A stretch of DNA of 64,000 nucleotides from Periconia sp. R9002 (taxonomy: Eukaryota > Ascomycota > Dothideomycetes > Pleosporales > Periconiaceae). The translations under genes were made by a program, and so were the position numbers. Each line of letters starts with the position of its first letter. Within the stretch, counting starts at the first letter, position 1. The notes beneath the pieces were generated by a model. The model saw nothing but the letters and a program-made list of their open reading frames with translations. It was not told the origin of the DNA and made no database searches. Location of the stretch: the NCBI GenBank assembly GCA_023627715.1, contig JAMAHW010000086.1:124001-188000 (forward strand). The letters run 5' to 3'. This document shows positions 11,155-22,034 of the stretch, piece after piece.

Positions 11155-14100
11155 CTACCGCAAACCTTTTAGAATCCCCGTACTCGCCCAAAACGTAGAT
11201 ATGCAGATACCCGCAATAGTGACGGGAACAGACGCGCCCTGTATGTCATCTGGATGCTTTTTTTGCCACCATATCCACAGCCCAAGAGTGACCACAAGAA
11301 TAGCGACATGAATTCCAAACACACGAATCCCCGAAACCACATATCTCGCGTGAATACCCCACAAATAGTCCTCCATCTCACTGGAGTCGTTGATCTTGAA
11401 CTCGGAGTACCTCTTTGGTAATGCGCCCACTATACCTATATCGCGGGTACAAAGTTAGTTAAGTGTAACTAGGGTGGTTACAGCACATATTGAGTGCCTT
11501 AATACGCCTCGCCATATAGTGTCTTGATAACAAACAGATCTATGACTGGAGTTCAACATACGTGTGGCGTCTTCCTCGGGGCAAGCGCAGTCGTGGATCC
11601 CTACGATGTTGGGAAGGGACTTGAGCCAGCAGGGAGTAATGCATGATTTGACTATTTCTTCAAATTCATGTCTCGATATCCAAGGATCCTGTGCGGTAAT
11701 CTTCGGCGGTCGTGGAGAGTAGTTGTAGTCAGGGGAATCGGGCAAATCGATTCCGCGATCTACGATTCGGCCTGGCCGTGTTTTTTGAAGCTAGTAAAAT
11801 TTATAAGTTTCGTACTCTAGAATTAAAGTAGGGTGACTTGCCTTGACGAACTCCCAGTAACTGAGTCTCCAGTACGAAAACCACATTCGAAGTCGTCCTC
11901 TCAATCGGTGATGTACCTGTCTCAGCTTTTGCTGAAATACACGATCGGATCCCAAATCTTCATCTCCGAATTGAGCCCACACGGGTCTGCTGCGCGGCCC
12001 TTCTATCTTGAAGAGGAACCACAATGGCTTTTTCTGCTCGTATCTGTCTCCAGTGTATGTATTGTTGTTGGGTGCAGACGAGATCCTACCGGAAATTTGA
12101 CTGGTTTTAGTGTCTTTGTTAGACTGGGAGGAAGAATTATTATTGCCGGAAGGCGAGGAGATGGTAGTGAGAGAAATGATTCCGCTCGGTGGAATGGAGG
12201 AGTTTTGCGGTTGACCCCCAGATGTCGGCGAAGGCCTTGACTGTGGACTGGTGTACATTTTAGGCGAATAGAGTGAAGCACACAGTAGTGGGCGTCGTGA
12301 TATCGTTGGAGGTTGACGGAAGATATCCACTAGGATATCTTTCTGTGTAGCTTTCAATGTGCGCCAGCGGACTGTTCCGCAAAACTAGCCGGTTTAGCAC
12401 AATAAACATATTGATGTGGATTTTCGAGACTTACACATCGCCAATAAACCCGAGTTTCTCCTTCACAAAGTGGAGGCATGGGTGGTCCCAACGGCCACCA
12501 GTTCCACTCTAATTCCGTGATGTTTTCCAACCAATCCTGAACACTGTTCAAGAAGGATGCTTTTTCGCTCGTGACAAATTGGATATTGTCCCTTTGAATT
12601 GGCAATATATCGTGGAGGAGACCAGGTGGCAGGAGAAACTCTTTGAGACCCCAAATTATGTCTTGAAAAGGCTGATTGGTAACGAGACTGTGTATGACTT
12701 GATCTACCCTCGGGCGTTGTGATATCTCTTGTTCCACTATTTTGTCCTCCTGACCCTCGTATTCATCGTCTCCGCTGCTGCTGCCGTCATCATCCAAATC
12801 TTCTAGGACATCAGGAGGTGGCGGCGAAGGTTCAGAAGGAGGTGAAGGGGGAATCTCGCCTTTTATAAACATTCGTTCCAACTTCGATAAGGTAGATTCG
12901 TCAGATCCTCGAAATCGGGCCATGTCTTCTTTGCTAAGACGATTTTCAGGTGATTCCTGTCTCTCTACAACTCTATTTGCTATCGCCTTCAGTGTATCCT
13001 TTGATCCTAGGAGTGAGATGAGTTCCTGTGTCACCCGAGTTTTCGGTAAGTCCATTAGACCATTCCGGAATACCTTCAGTAGACGTCGGAAGTTATTTAC
13101 GAATCGATTTTTCGGCATTAGATCAAAGGCTTTCTCATACAACGGAATCAGTGCAGTGTTAGTTGCAAGAACAATGACAATCCCATTAATAATCTCGTTG
13201 CGTCGTTGGCTTTGACCTGCATCAGACATCGCGTACCGTGACTCGTCATTATCTTCCATTGACAACACTGATCTAATATCTGCGTTCTTTCCGCTAGGTG
13301 GCTCTGATTGGATGTCTTGACCTTTCGTGTTGATTGTTTGACCGACTTCGTCATGCAGAGAACTCGGGAGCGTGCTAAGAGGTGCATCAAAGCTGGGTCC
13401 TTTGGAAGAGGATTTCGAAAAACTAGCCTCATAAGTGGTAACTGTGAAGTCACCACGTATAGATGGATCGGTGGAATCTTCTGGAAGAGATAATGGTTCA
13501 TTGTCAGGGTTAATCAATACACCACTTTCAGATGTTGGGGTATGATCAATCTCACTTCCAGCGAGCAAGTGTTCACGGTATTCAGAGAACGACTTTTCAG
13601 ATTGATCGCCCAACTCCTTTGTGTCTGCTCGGAAATCCTCTCTCATGAATACAACTTCTTCAGATCTAAAAGCCTCTACTTCGCTAGAAGTTTGAAGATC
13701 TGACAAAATGGGCTTGCTGGAATCAGGTACTTCCTGAACTTTGGATGCCGCACTAGAGAGAGCATACATCTCATTTGTTGTGGTGACACTGGCGGATTGC
13801 GTATCTACTTCAGTCTCGGTTCGTTTAATGATTCCAGTCGTGTCATATTTTAAGAGATACCTGTTTTTCTGTCAGCTCAAACTCTCGTGTTCGAGAGGTC
13901 CGCGCATACTCCTTGACTGTAAAATGAATGAATACGACCGTAGAATCAGGCAGCACCTCGATCAAAGGTTTACATAAATCTAGAATCTGTGGCACAATCT
14001 CGTTCTGAGTATCTGATAATGCGTTGTTGGATTCTGTCGTAAGTCCATGAAGGAGTTCGAACTTCTGCAACGGTCTTTGGGCAAAACAGATTTGATTCAA

Positions 14101-15938
14101 GACTTTTGTGACTTTTTGATAGTTCTTTGGCTCACAAGAGCGACGCATACGGCGAAGGATATTTTCGTACAATTCCACAAGTTCGGAAGGCACGTCTTCG
14201 GTGAGTCCCCTAAGATCCTCACGGCTGCGGGCCGATTTAAAAGAATCTAGAGCTAGCGCTACCCATAAAAACATACCTATCCAACCCGTCAGATATGATT
14301 ACTGGGAAGTTGAGAAGAGCTTACCATCGGACATTTCTACAAGTTCGCGCCTGAGTTTCTGCACTGTCAAATTGTCAGATTGCAAATGCCACCAACGTTC
14401 TGTTAGATCGGAGAGCTTTGTGTCGACAAATTTTGCAATGGTCTGGTCAATGGCATCTCGCTCATCGGTAAGTGATATAGTCGTGAATAAGCTGTGTTTC
14501 TTATGGAGGCAGCGTGATATGGCGGGTACATCCTGGCTAGATACCAGAATTTTGCAAATGAAAGATAAGGAATCTGTTGAAAGCATGGATATGAGATCTT
14601 CCAGAAAAACGGTCTGCTCAATCGAGTCATATTCATCAATCCCATCAATGAAGAGATACGCAGAGCCCACGCCGTGTAATAGCTCGGGTAAAAGGAGGAT
14701 GAGCGTTTTTCGAGGTGCACTTAGATAATAAGATCGATTGTAGGCTTCGTAGACGTAATCGACAAGATCCTGATGCTTCTGTAGGATTTGTACAGCTACG
14801 GATCGAAGAAGAGAAGACAGATTATCTGATGGATTCCCGAGTGGTGAGCAGAAATAGAAGAAGACGTTGGTGTTGACATTACTCTTCCCGTATTGCACAA
14901 GCTTCGAGCAGAGAACCGATTTTCCTGCTCGGAAGATAAGTACACCATCCTACGAAATGCATCTAATAACTCACCTGATCCTGGTTTTCCGTGGAGCCAC
15001 ACGAGTCCATTTTTTGTATCACTCTTCCACCACGACTGAATTTTCCGATGCTGAAGAATCCAGTCACAACTGCCAGGGAGGCAAGTTCGTAAGCGCCTTT
15101 CAAGTTCTTCTTCCGGCTGGGGGATGTCGCCGGAATTAAGCCATGTCAAAACCGTCCGAAACTTCTGAATTCTCCCATCACGTTCTTGATTTTCCCACCG
15201 TTCCCTCCCCTCTCTGCTGCGGGACATAGCTTCAAATATTTCCGCCGCTGTGGTGTGTTTCTTCAAAAGTTTGCTGTGAAACGCTATATTATTTTCTATT
15301 TCATTGATCCGAAAAAGAAAGCCATTCCACATGGAGTTGAACAATCTGGACCATACTTTGGATGGTTAAACATGTTTGGCAGATAGTTGGTAAGCACTCA
15401 CATTTCCTGCGTAACAATTTGTAGGCATGTCTATGAAACTCAAGAATTTCGGCGTAAATTAATGCAAGGATGCTGGGAGAGTCGGGATGTTCATGTCCAA
15501 CCTCTGGTAGCCCAACGATATGGGGTAGCACAACATAAAGATTTTCATACGCTTCTATAAAGAGCTCAAGAGCATTCTCGTTATCAACCGTGACCTGGCA
15601 AAGATTAGTTAGCCCAAAACACCTCTCTACCCGAGGCACAAAGAGCTGTTGATCGCACTCAACGACCGAGGGCTTACCATTAGTGTCAGCTTGATAGGTG
15701 CCCATATGAGGGAAAGAAATGGAGTTTCAGTGCACAGGGCATCGACTGCTTCGGAGTATTGGGCTAACCATTGCAGAAAAGGCAGCAGGCGATCGGCGAC
15801 GGGCGGACCAAGCTGGTCTGCCTCGATTCTAACATCGTCAAGCGTGGTGAACCTGAAGAGGTCATTATCTTCCGGAGTGATGATGGCTTCGAATTCCTCG
15901 TATGCATCTCGAAAGATCAAACTCGCTTGAGCCGACAT
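11155..15938 (-). CDS. DUF7708-NACHT STAND protein with C-terminal membrane region (NLR-like)
   Basis: Nine exons on the minus strand: 15678-15938, 15402-15594, 14975-15355, 14325-14924, 13861-14276, about 12435-13815, 11842-12342, 11562-11790 and 11155-11435, giving roughly 1,400 residues. The N-terminus (MSAQASLIFRDAYEEFEAII onward, through IWAPIKLTLM) is a DUF7708-type helical domain common before fungal NACHTs. The P-loop GKPGSGKS is assembled across the exon 3/4 junction; Walker B is AYLFIDGIDEYD; MFLWVALALDSF follows as usual. After a disordered middle, the C-terminus (about 90 residues) has conserved WGIHARYVVS, a membrane span and HPDDIQGASVPV, matching a two-span tail seen in many fungal proteins. 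The exon 5/6 junction is uncertain: the frame can be kept only with a weak acceptor near 13815. One intron is an ILE and one has a GC donor. Likely a self/non-self or stress sensor; function not shown. Confidence 0.8.
11436..11561 (-). mobile_element. Introner-like element (ILE), last intron of the DUF7708-NACHT gene
   Basis: A 126-nt GT-AG intron on the minus strand, starting GTATGTTGAACTCCAG and ending CTAACTTTGTACCCGCGATATAG in two parts (branch CTAAC, then the 3' end). The exons join in frame (EEDAT-R-IVGALPKR). It is the same length as the intron at 4880-5005 and aligns to it without gaps (95/126 by hand count). Confidence 0.87.
11791..11841 (-). other. GC-AG intron in the DUF7708-NACHT gene
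   Basis: 51 nt. The donor is AAG|GCAAGT and the acceptor TTTACTAG. The flanking exons join in phase 0 (WEFVK-LQKTRPGRI), matching the family layout. No GT donor in reach keeps the frame, so the minor GC donor is the best reading. Confidence 0.75.
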
Positions 15939-16546
15939 GGTCTTTCTCGCCACGGAACCTTCGCGCCGAGTCCGCGCCAAAACGAACGCAATCTGAAGTA
16001 AAGCCGTGATGCACAGTACGCAGGCTCCAGACGAGTTGATGAAGGGTAGGAGTCCCTCACAGCACCGGCGAGACGGAGGCGGGGTTTCTTCAGCCTCGTA
16101 ACTGCAGCCTGGCCACCACGCTCAGCCCATCGTGGATGATTGTCATTGGCTGGATTTTGCGCGCTCGCCTGCGTTAATACCAATGAAATGAACTCAATCC
16201 TCACAGAGTATTGCTACCTTGGGTATCGACACAGGAAGAGGGGAAATACTAGGTAACGTCCTCAGCCAGGACGGACACACAGGCAACTGCTAAAAACATT
16301 CATATACGCAACTGAAGTAAAAGTAAAGTATTTCTAAATAACTCCCCTTTCTATCTTACCCTCCTAAAACTAAACAAACAAACAAATACAAAAGAAGGGG
16401 ACAAGGAAGAACAATAACGACGCAGATTAAAGAAACAAAAAAAAAATCGATACAAGACATCCGCCCCTCTCTATCCTTACCCCTTCCCCTTCTACCCACT
16501 ACTACTGACTATCCCTGCAACTACTACCTACTGCACTATAAACTAC

Positions 16547-16672
16547 CTGTATCGTAGGTATAAAGTTAGTTAAATATAACTAGGGTGGTTACAGCACGTT
16601 ATTAACGTCGCAATACGCTATATCACGTAGTACCTTAATAACAAACAAATTTATACCTGGAGTTCAACACAC
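16547..16672 (-). mobile_element. ILE-like relic 1, outside any recognised gene
   Basis: On the minus strand it reads GTGTGTTGAACTCCAG at the 5' end and ACTAACTTTATACCTACG then ATACAG at the 3' end. Length is exactly 126, as in the two functional ILE introns. GT, branch CTAAC and AG are all kept. Confidence 0.8.
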
Positions 16673-16690
16673 CCCACTATACCTACCTAC

Positions 16691-16820
16691 CTATATCCTA
16701 TTCACAAAGTTAGCTTAACTTAACTAGGGCTTCTATAATAATATATAAGCATCTTAAAATATTACTATACGTAGTGTCTTGATAACGAACGAACGACTTT
16801 ATACCGAGAGTTTGATATAC
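16691..16820 (-). mobile_element. ILE-like relic 2
   Basis: About 130 bp, in the same orientation as relic 1 and only 18 bp away. Minus-strand ends are GTATATCAAACTCTCGG and ...GGATATAG. The middle part is AT-rich and more diverged. GT and AG ends remain. Confidence 0.65.
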
Positions 16821-17136
16821 CGTTAGCCTACTATCCCGTTCAATATGTTGACATTACACCTTCCTACCACACCCCCAACCCAACCTCACTCAATCACACC
16901 AATCCTATCCAACAACCCTCCATCCAATCCTACACCAGACAGCGAACACAGCTACCCACCCCCTCATATCTTATAACCACCATCTTCCTCCTCATTACCA
17001 ATCATCATACTAAGTAAAACATCAAAACCATCTGCTTTTATAGTACCACCTACCGCAGTACCTAAGCGCCATCCATCCATCCCTACCTATGCAAAAAAAA
17101 CCAAAACAATATTATAATTAAGACAAAGACACACAC

Positions 17137-17270
17137 CTACATCGTGGGTATAAAGTTAGCGTAACTCACCTAAGGCTTCTATAATACCTATAAACGTCTT
17201 AAAACATTACTATACAGAGTGTTTTGATGGCGGGCGAACGAACGACCTTGTACCTAGAGTTTAACGCAAC
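17137..17270 (-). mobile_element. ILE-like relic 3
   Basis: About 134 bp in the same orientation. Minus-strand 3' end is CTTTATACCCACGATGTAG and the 5' end GTTGCGTTAAACTCTAGG. Its middle resembles relic 2 more than relic 1. A further fragment with TATATCGTGG and GGTACGAAAGGTAGCTTGAC follows at 17271-17305. Confidence 0.6.
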
Positions 17271-17956
17271 TTATATCGTGGTGGGTACGAAAGGTAGCTT
17301 GACTAAGGAGGGGGGGGGATTCTGTTTACTTTCTGAGGGAGGTTTTGCTTTTGTGCGTAATACTACGAGTATAAAAAGTAAACTGCGGAGGAGGAGAAGA
17401 AGAAGATATAGAACGTGCAACGCTTCCCTACCTACCTACCTACATACTTTCTTTCTACTCTTTCTAATCCACCTACTCCCTAAATTATAATTCTGAATAT
17501 ATCCAACGTCATATACGAAACGAGCAGAGAAAGAAGAAGAAGAAAAAGTTCACACATCTATTTAACAAACACACACCTACATACATACATACGTAGCTAC
17601 CTAGCTAGCTAACTACATAAATAAATAAATAAACATGTAAATAGTGTAGAAAAGAAAACATACATATAAAAAAAAAATCTCGTTTCAGCAAGTAGTTCAA
17701 ATCTCTTTTTAAATAACAAGAAAAAAAAAAGGGAGAGGAGGTCGAAAAGGTAAACAAAAAGGTATACACAGAAAATAGTGAACCCCATCAACGTAGCTCC
17801 AAACCTCAAACCCCATTCATAAATGTCACAAAAGAACAAAACAAAAAAATAGAGGTATACAACTCTCCATCCCCACTCCTCCCTCCCTCTTAACCAATCT
17901 ACCCACCTGACATCAACAAAAACCAAACCCACCCCATCCATCCACCCACCCACCTA

Positions 17957-20900
17957 TCAAGGCATATCCCCATACGTCTTATTCTTCCTCCAGAACCTCG
18001 CCGCGCTCCTCTTACCCCCACTCCCACTCGCCTCCTCCTTCTCCTTGTTGCGCGCCATGGGCGGCGGCGAAGGGGGTCCGGAATTACGCAGAAAATCAGC
18101 AAGGTCGTTGGTGGCGGGACGACCGGACCCTCCGTACCGAGCATCGGCGGCGGCAGATGCATCGCGGGCTTGCAGACGGGGTTTGTTTGCGCGGGGCGCT
18201 GCGGTGGTGGAGGAGAGGAAGGATGGGGAAGGTTGTTGGTGTTGTTGGGGTTGGTGCGAGGAAGACGAGGAAGAGGATGTGAATTTTGCGAGGCGGCTGT
18301 TTTTGGATGATGAAGGTGGGGGAGGGGGTGCTGAGGAGGAGTTGGCGCTACTGGATCGGGTGTTTGCGTTGGCCATGTTGGCTTTTGCGGCGCGGGCCTT
18401 GGCTGCGGCGATGGTTTCTGGGCTGAGGACAAAGGCTTGCGGTTGGCTGGTCGACGGCGGCTCCATGCTGTTGAGGAAGTCCATCATGCTCTCGTCGCGC
18501 TTGGGCGGCGGCCGGTGGCCGTTGTTCTTGGGTAGTGCGGTTAGCAGGTCGTCGTCTTCATCCTCGTCTTCGTCTTCTTCCTCGTCCGAGAAGTCGATGG
18601 CGTAGGGGTCTTTGATCCGGCGGCGTGTTTTGGTGACAACGGGCTCGGAAGGTCCCGAGAGGCTTCCCGAGAGTTTTTGCGGCGTGTTGGAGTAGGCGGG
18701 TTGGACCACCTTCTGCTTGGGCAGCAGATCGGTCCTCGAGTTGGATGTGTGAACGGACTGCTTCGAAGTAGACGACACCTGCGAGCCAAAAGCGGATTCA
18801 ACAGTGCCATTGTCATTCAGCATATTGTCAAACTGGTCCGAATCGACCGTCGTCCGGAAAGGAGCCACTGAGCGCGGGATACGAGGCTGTCCGTTGTTTG
18901 GACCGGGCGGTCCTTGACGGATGAAATCGATCAGATCGTCGTTGCCACTGCGTTGTCCCGCCGGGCTTCGAGGCTCCATGTGCACGCGCGGCTTAGCGGA
19001 GGGGCCATCGGAGAGGATCGAGTTGCTGTGCGAATGTGACGAGCCTTTCCTGGTCGACATTTTCCGTCCTAGTCCACCTATTGAAGAGCTCGAGGTGTTG
19101 CTTGGCTGCGGCTGTTTCGGCTGCATACTATTAAGAGGCACAAACGGCTGCACTGGCCGTTCCTGTCCGGGAGATGGACCTGTGGAACGGATGAAGTTTG
19201 CAAAATCCTGCAGAGACTCGTCTTTAACTCTCGGCTCCCTCGCCAAGCTCTTCTTCATGGCGGGTTTGTTTCCAGAGGACGGAATTGGGCCCTTACTCCT
19301 CGAAGCCGATCTCGTGGGCAGGTGTCCAGATCCAAAGGCGTTCTCTTTGTCGGCAGTGACGCGGGGATAGACAGTGACCGAAGATGAAGGCTTGTGGGAG
19401 GTTTTTGGCGAAGAAGTGGGTTTGTGCGGTTCCTGTCGCTTGTTGTTCGCAGATGATTCCTGAAAATGTCAGCAGTTGAAAGATTGAGAGCCACCACAAG
19501 GGACCTACAGCAATATCCCGCACAGTCTGCGGTGTGAGGGTAAACTTGACCGTCTCATCCCCCTTGACCAGGGAATCAAACTCTCGCTGCCGGTCTTCCT
19601 CGGACATACGAGTGCTCAAGCCCCTTGGACGTCCTTCCAGACTGGTGGTAGAGTTGCGTCCGGTTTGGAGAATCGAGGTTCCAACCGATCTGTTGGTGGA
19701 CGACGAGGCCGAAGAGACACGCTGAAGCGGAGACCTATCCACGGGCGTATTTTCGGCTGTGCCAGACCGGGAGCGAGTCGCAGTGTCGAGAGCATGGGGC
19801 CGTACGGAGCGTTCGGCAACAGGAACAGGAGACTCTCGAGAGCGCCGCGAGGTAGTGTGTCTGCCATTGTTGTTGGGTGAGGGGGTACTACGCTGCTTCG
19901 ATTGATCTAGAACATTGGGCGATTCTTGCACGGACGGCAGTGGTGATCGCTGAACCCGTGGGGGAGGAGTAACGTCACGAGATCGGGGTTGGCTGGTTGG
20001 CGCTTCCACACGCGGCACCTCTCTACGCTGTATGTCCTTGCGGGATACGACAGCTTCTGCCGGCGAAGGCACTGCTTCTGGGGTTGGAGTGTTGCGGACT
20101 TGAATCGATGTAGGCGCGGCGGTTTGACGAGGAAGAACCTCCACAAAACCTCCATGAGATGGATGCTTCTTCCCATACTCCACCGGCGGGGAGGGTGTAG
20201 CAATGGGCATATTGGACGTGTGCGCCACTCCAATCGCATTTGGGCTGCTGATGTCATCATTTTCATTGGCATCATCGAGGAACGTTTTGGGCTCCAAGTT
20301 CGGTGTAGCCAATGGAGTCGCACCAGGAGTTCTTTCCGGCGATTTCAAGCTAGAGCTGCGTGTAGAGAAAGTACGGACGATGCCGGGCGTGCCGGGTTTC
20401 TCAATGGACATACGTTTCGATTCCAACACCTGAGTACGCCCGTCGTAAGCACCTTGCGTGGGAGTATCGTTATCTTCATCGTCCTTATCCAAGTTGGCAG
20501 TCTTAACTGGGGGCATGGAACTCATGCTTGGGCCCATGCCGAATCCCATGCCGGTCGAGGCCGCAAAAGCAACCATGTCGGCATCCGCTTCATGGCCGTC
20601 GTGGTCCATGCCTTCTTGCTCTTCGTCGTGAATGTAAGAATCGTCATCGGAATGAAATCTCTCCATGGGAGTTTCGAAGGGAGTAGTGCCTTCAGCTTCC
20701 TGAACAACCTCACCCTCGATATCTTTCTCATCTTGCTCGGGCGCGGCGAGTTCGGCAGGCATGACAAAGGCAGAAGCCGGTGGAGGAGGCATGGAAGTGG
20801 GACGTCCTGCCGCGAGCCTGTTCCTCGCACTTTCAACAGAGGAGAGCATGATGACACTGTTCGGCCGCCTCGAATTCGCAACCTGCGCTTCTGCCTCGTG

Positions 20901-22034
20901 CGTCTCCTCGTCCTCCTCTTCAAATGTGCGAGCAAGGCCTGGAACCTCGATTTCATTGACATCGTTGTCGCCCAGAGGCAGGGGAATATTAGCGGCGATT
21001 TCCGTCACCGTGGGCTCGTGTTCCGAGATTTCTTGAACACTTTCGTCGAGCGCGCTCTCCATACTTTGTTTTCGTCGATGGAGACTTGTGAAGCTGGAAA
21101 TGGAGCGCACGCCACGAGAGTGGTAGGCTCCGGCGGGCGTTCGCACGCGTTTCCTCCACGTCCTCCAAAGCCTGCCGAGGGCCGAGTTCACGGCCAGTTT
21201 CTCCACATCATGGTCTTCAATGACTACACGCTCCACGGCCGATTCCTCCTCGTCGACGGGTTGCTGGGCGTGCTTCTTCATCTTGGTAGCGACACGGGTG
21301 TAGGCTGCTTGGCCAGAAATGAGCAGTGTTTGTTCGGCGATGTGCTCAATCACCGACGTCAGAAAGATGGCAGACGCCCACGAGACCAGCCCAGCCTCGT
21401 CATCCTCGCTGTCATCCATGCTCAGGCCGCGCTCCTGCTGAACATAACGCTCCTCGTCCTCATCTTCGAGCTCTCCCAAACGTGTATAGACCATGATCCT
21501 TAACCGAGTTCGCTTCCAGACCTTTTCAATGTTCCATTTGGGCGACTCGAGGCCCTCTCGGGAGGGGAATTCGTCCTCATCCTCGCCCGCCAACAACCCC
21601 TCGAGCTCTTCGTCGGCGGTGGCCATGGCATCGCGAGCCAGGCGCGGCTTGAGCACCTCGGTAACGGCTGGACGGATCTGCGTGAGGGAGGGGGAGCGCG
21701 CGGTAGACAAAATGGCGAAGAGGAGGTGGTCGAGGAAGCCGTTCAGCAGGGACAGGGCCTGCTCGGTGAAGAGGGCATTGACGGCGGTGTCTTCGTCGTC
21801 GGAGCCAGGGTCGCCGGCGGCGTCGCGGAACTGGGCATTCTGATCGTGGGTGACAATCTGCGATGCGACCGAGGCGGCAATGTAGGCGGGGGCAGGGCGT
21901 ACGGTGGCAGGCATCTGGAAGGTGGCCGAGCCGGCGAGGGAGGGACGGTCGCTGCTGAAGCTGGGAGCTCTGCTGGAGCGAGGGCTGCTCACATCGCGCT
22001 CGCCGGCGTCGCTGCGGGCGCGGTGGTGCACCAT
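17957..22034 (-). CDS. Large conserved protein with helical N-terminus and disordered C-terminal half, function unknown
   Basis: ATG at 22034. Exons 19509-22034 and 17957-19459 are separated by a 49-nt intron that joins in phase 0 (VRDIA-ESSANNK); total about 1342 residues. Residues about 80-160 form a helical segment (ALFTEQALSLLNGFLDHLLF, then RPAVTEVLKPRLARDAMATA) that looks like a histone-fold or similar helical bundle; this is a guess from pattern only. A second helical region near 215-265 contains SWASAIFLTSVIEHIAEQTL. The rest is Ser/Pro-rich and probably disordered, with an Asp/Glu run (DEEEDEDEDEDD). The C-terminal 430 residues repeat a short motif of the form D-x-x-x-F-[IL]-R-x-x-G-P (LQDFANFIRSTGP, DDLIDFIRQGPPG, DLADFLRNSGPP, plus a weaker MMDFLNSMEPP). 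The protein ends in a basic RFWRKNK stretch. I recognise it as a Pezizomycotina-type protein but cannot name it. Confidence 0.75.

Larger units (their letters stand above)
15939..17956. other. Gene-poor stretch with ILE-like relics and simple repeats
   Basis: Holds three intron-like copies (listed separately), a probable fourth fragment near 17265-17310, and CTAC/CATA/TAAA simple repeats around 17430-17640. No coding ORF is supported on either strand. The right end is the 3' flank of the minus-strand gene ending at 17957. Confidence 0.6.

Noticed and set aside
18045..21503. Several long plus-strand ORFs (up to 504 codons) opposite the large minus-strand gene
   Set aside because: Shadow frames of a GC-rich coding gene; no domains.
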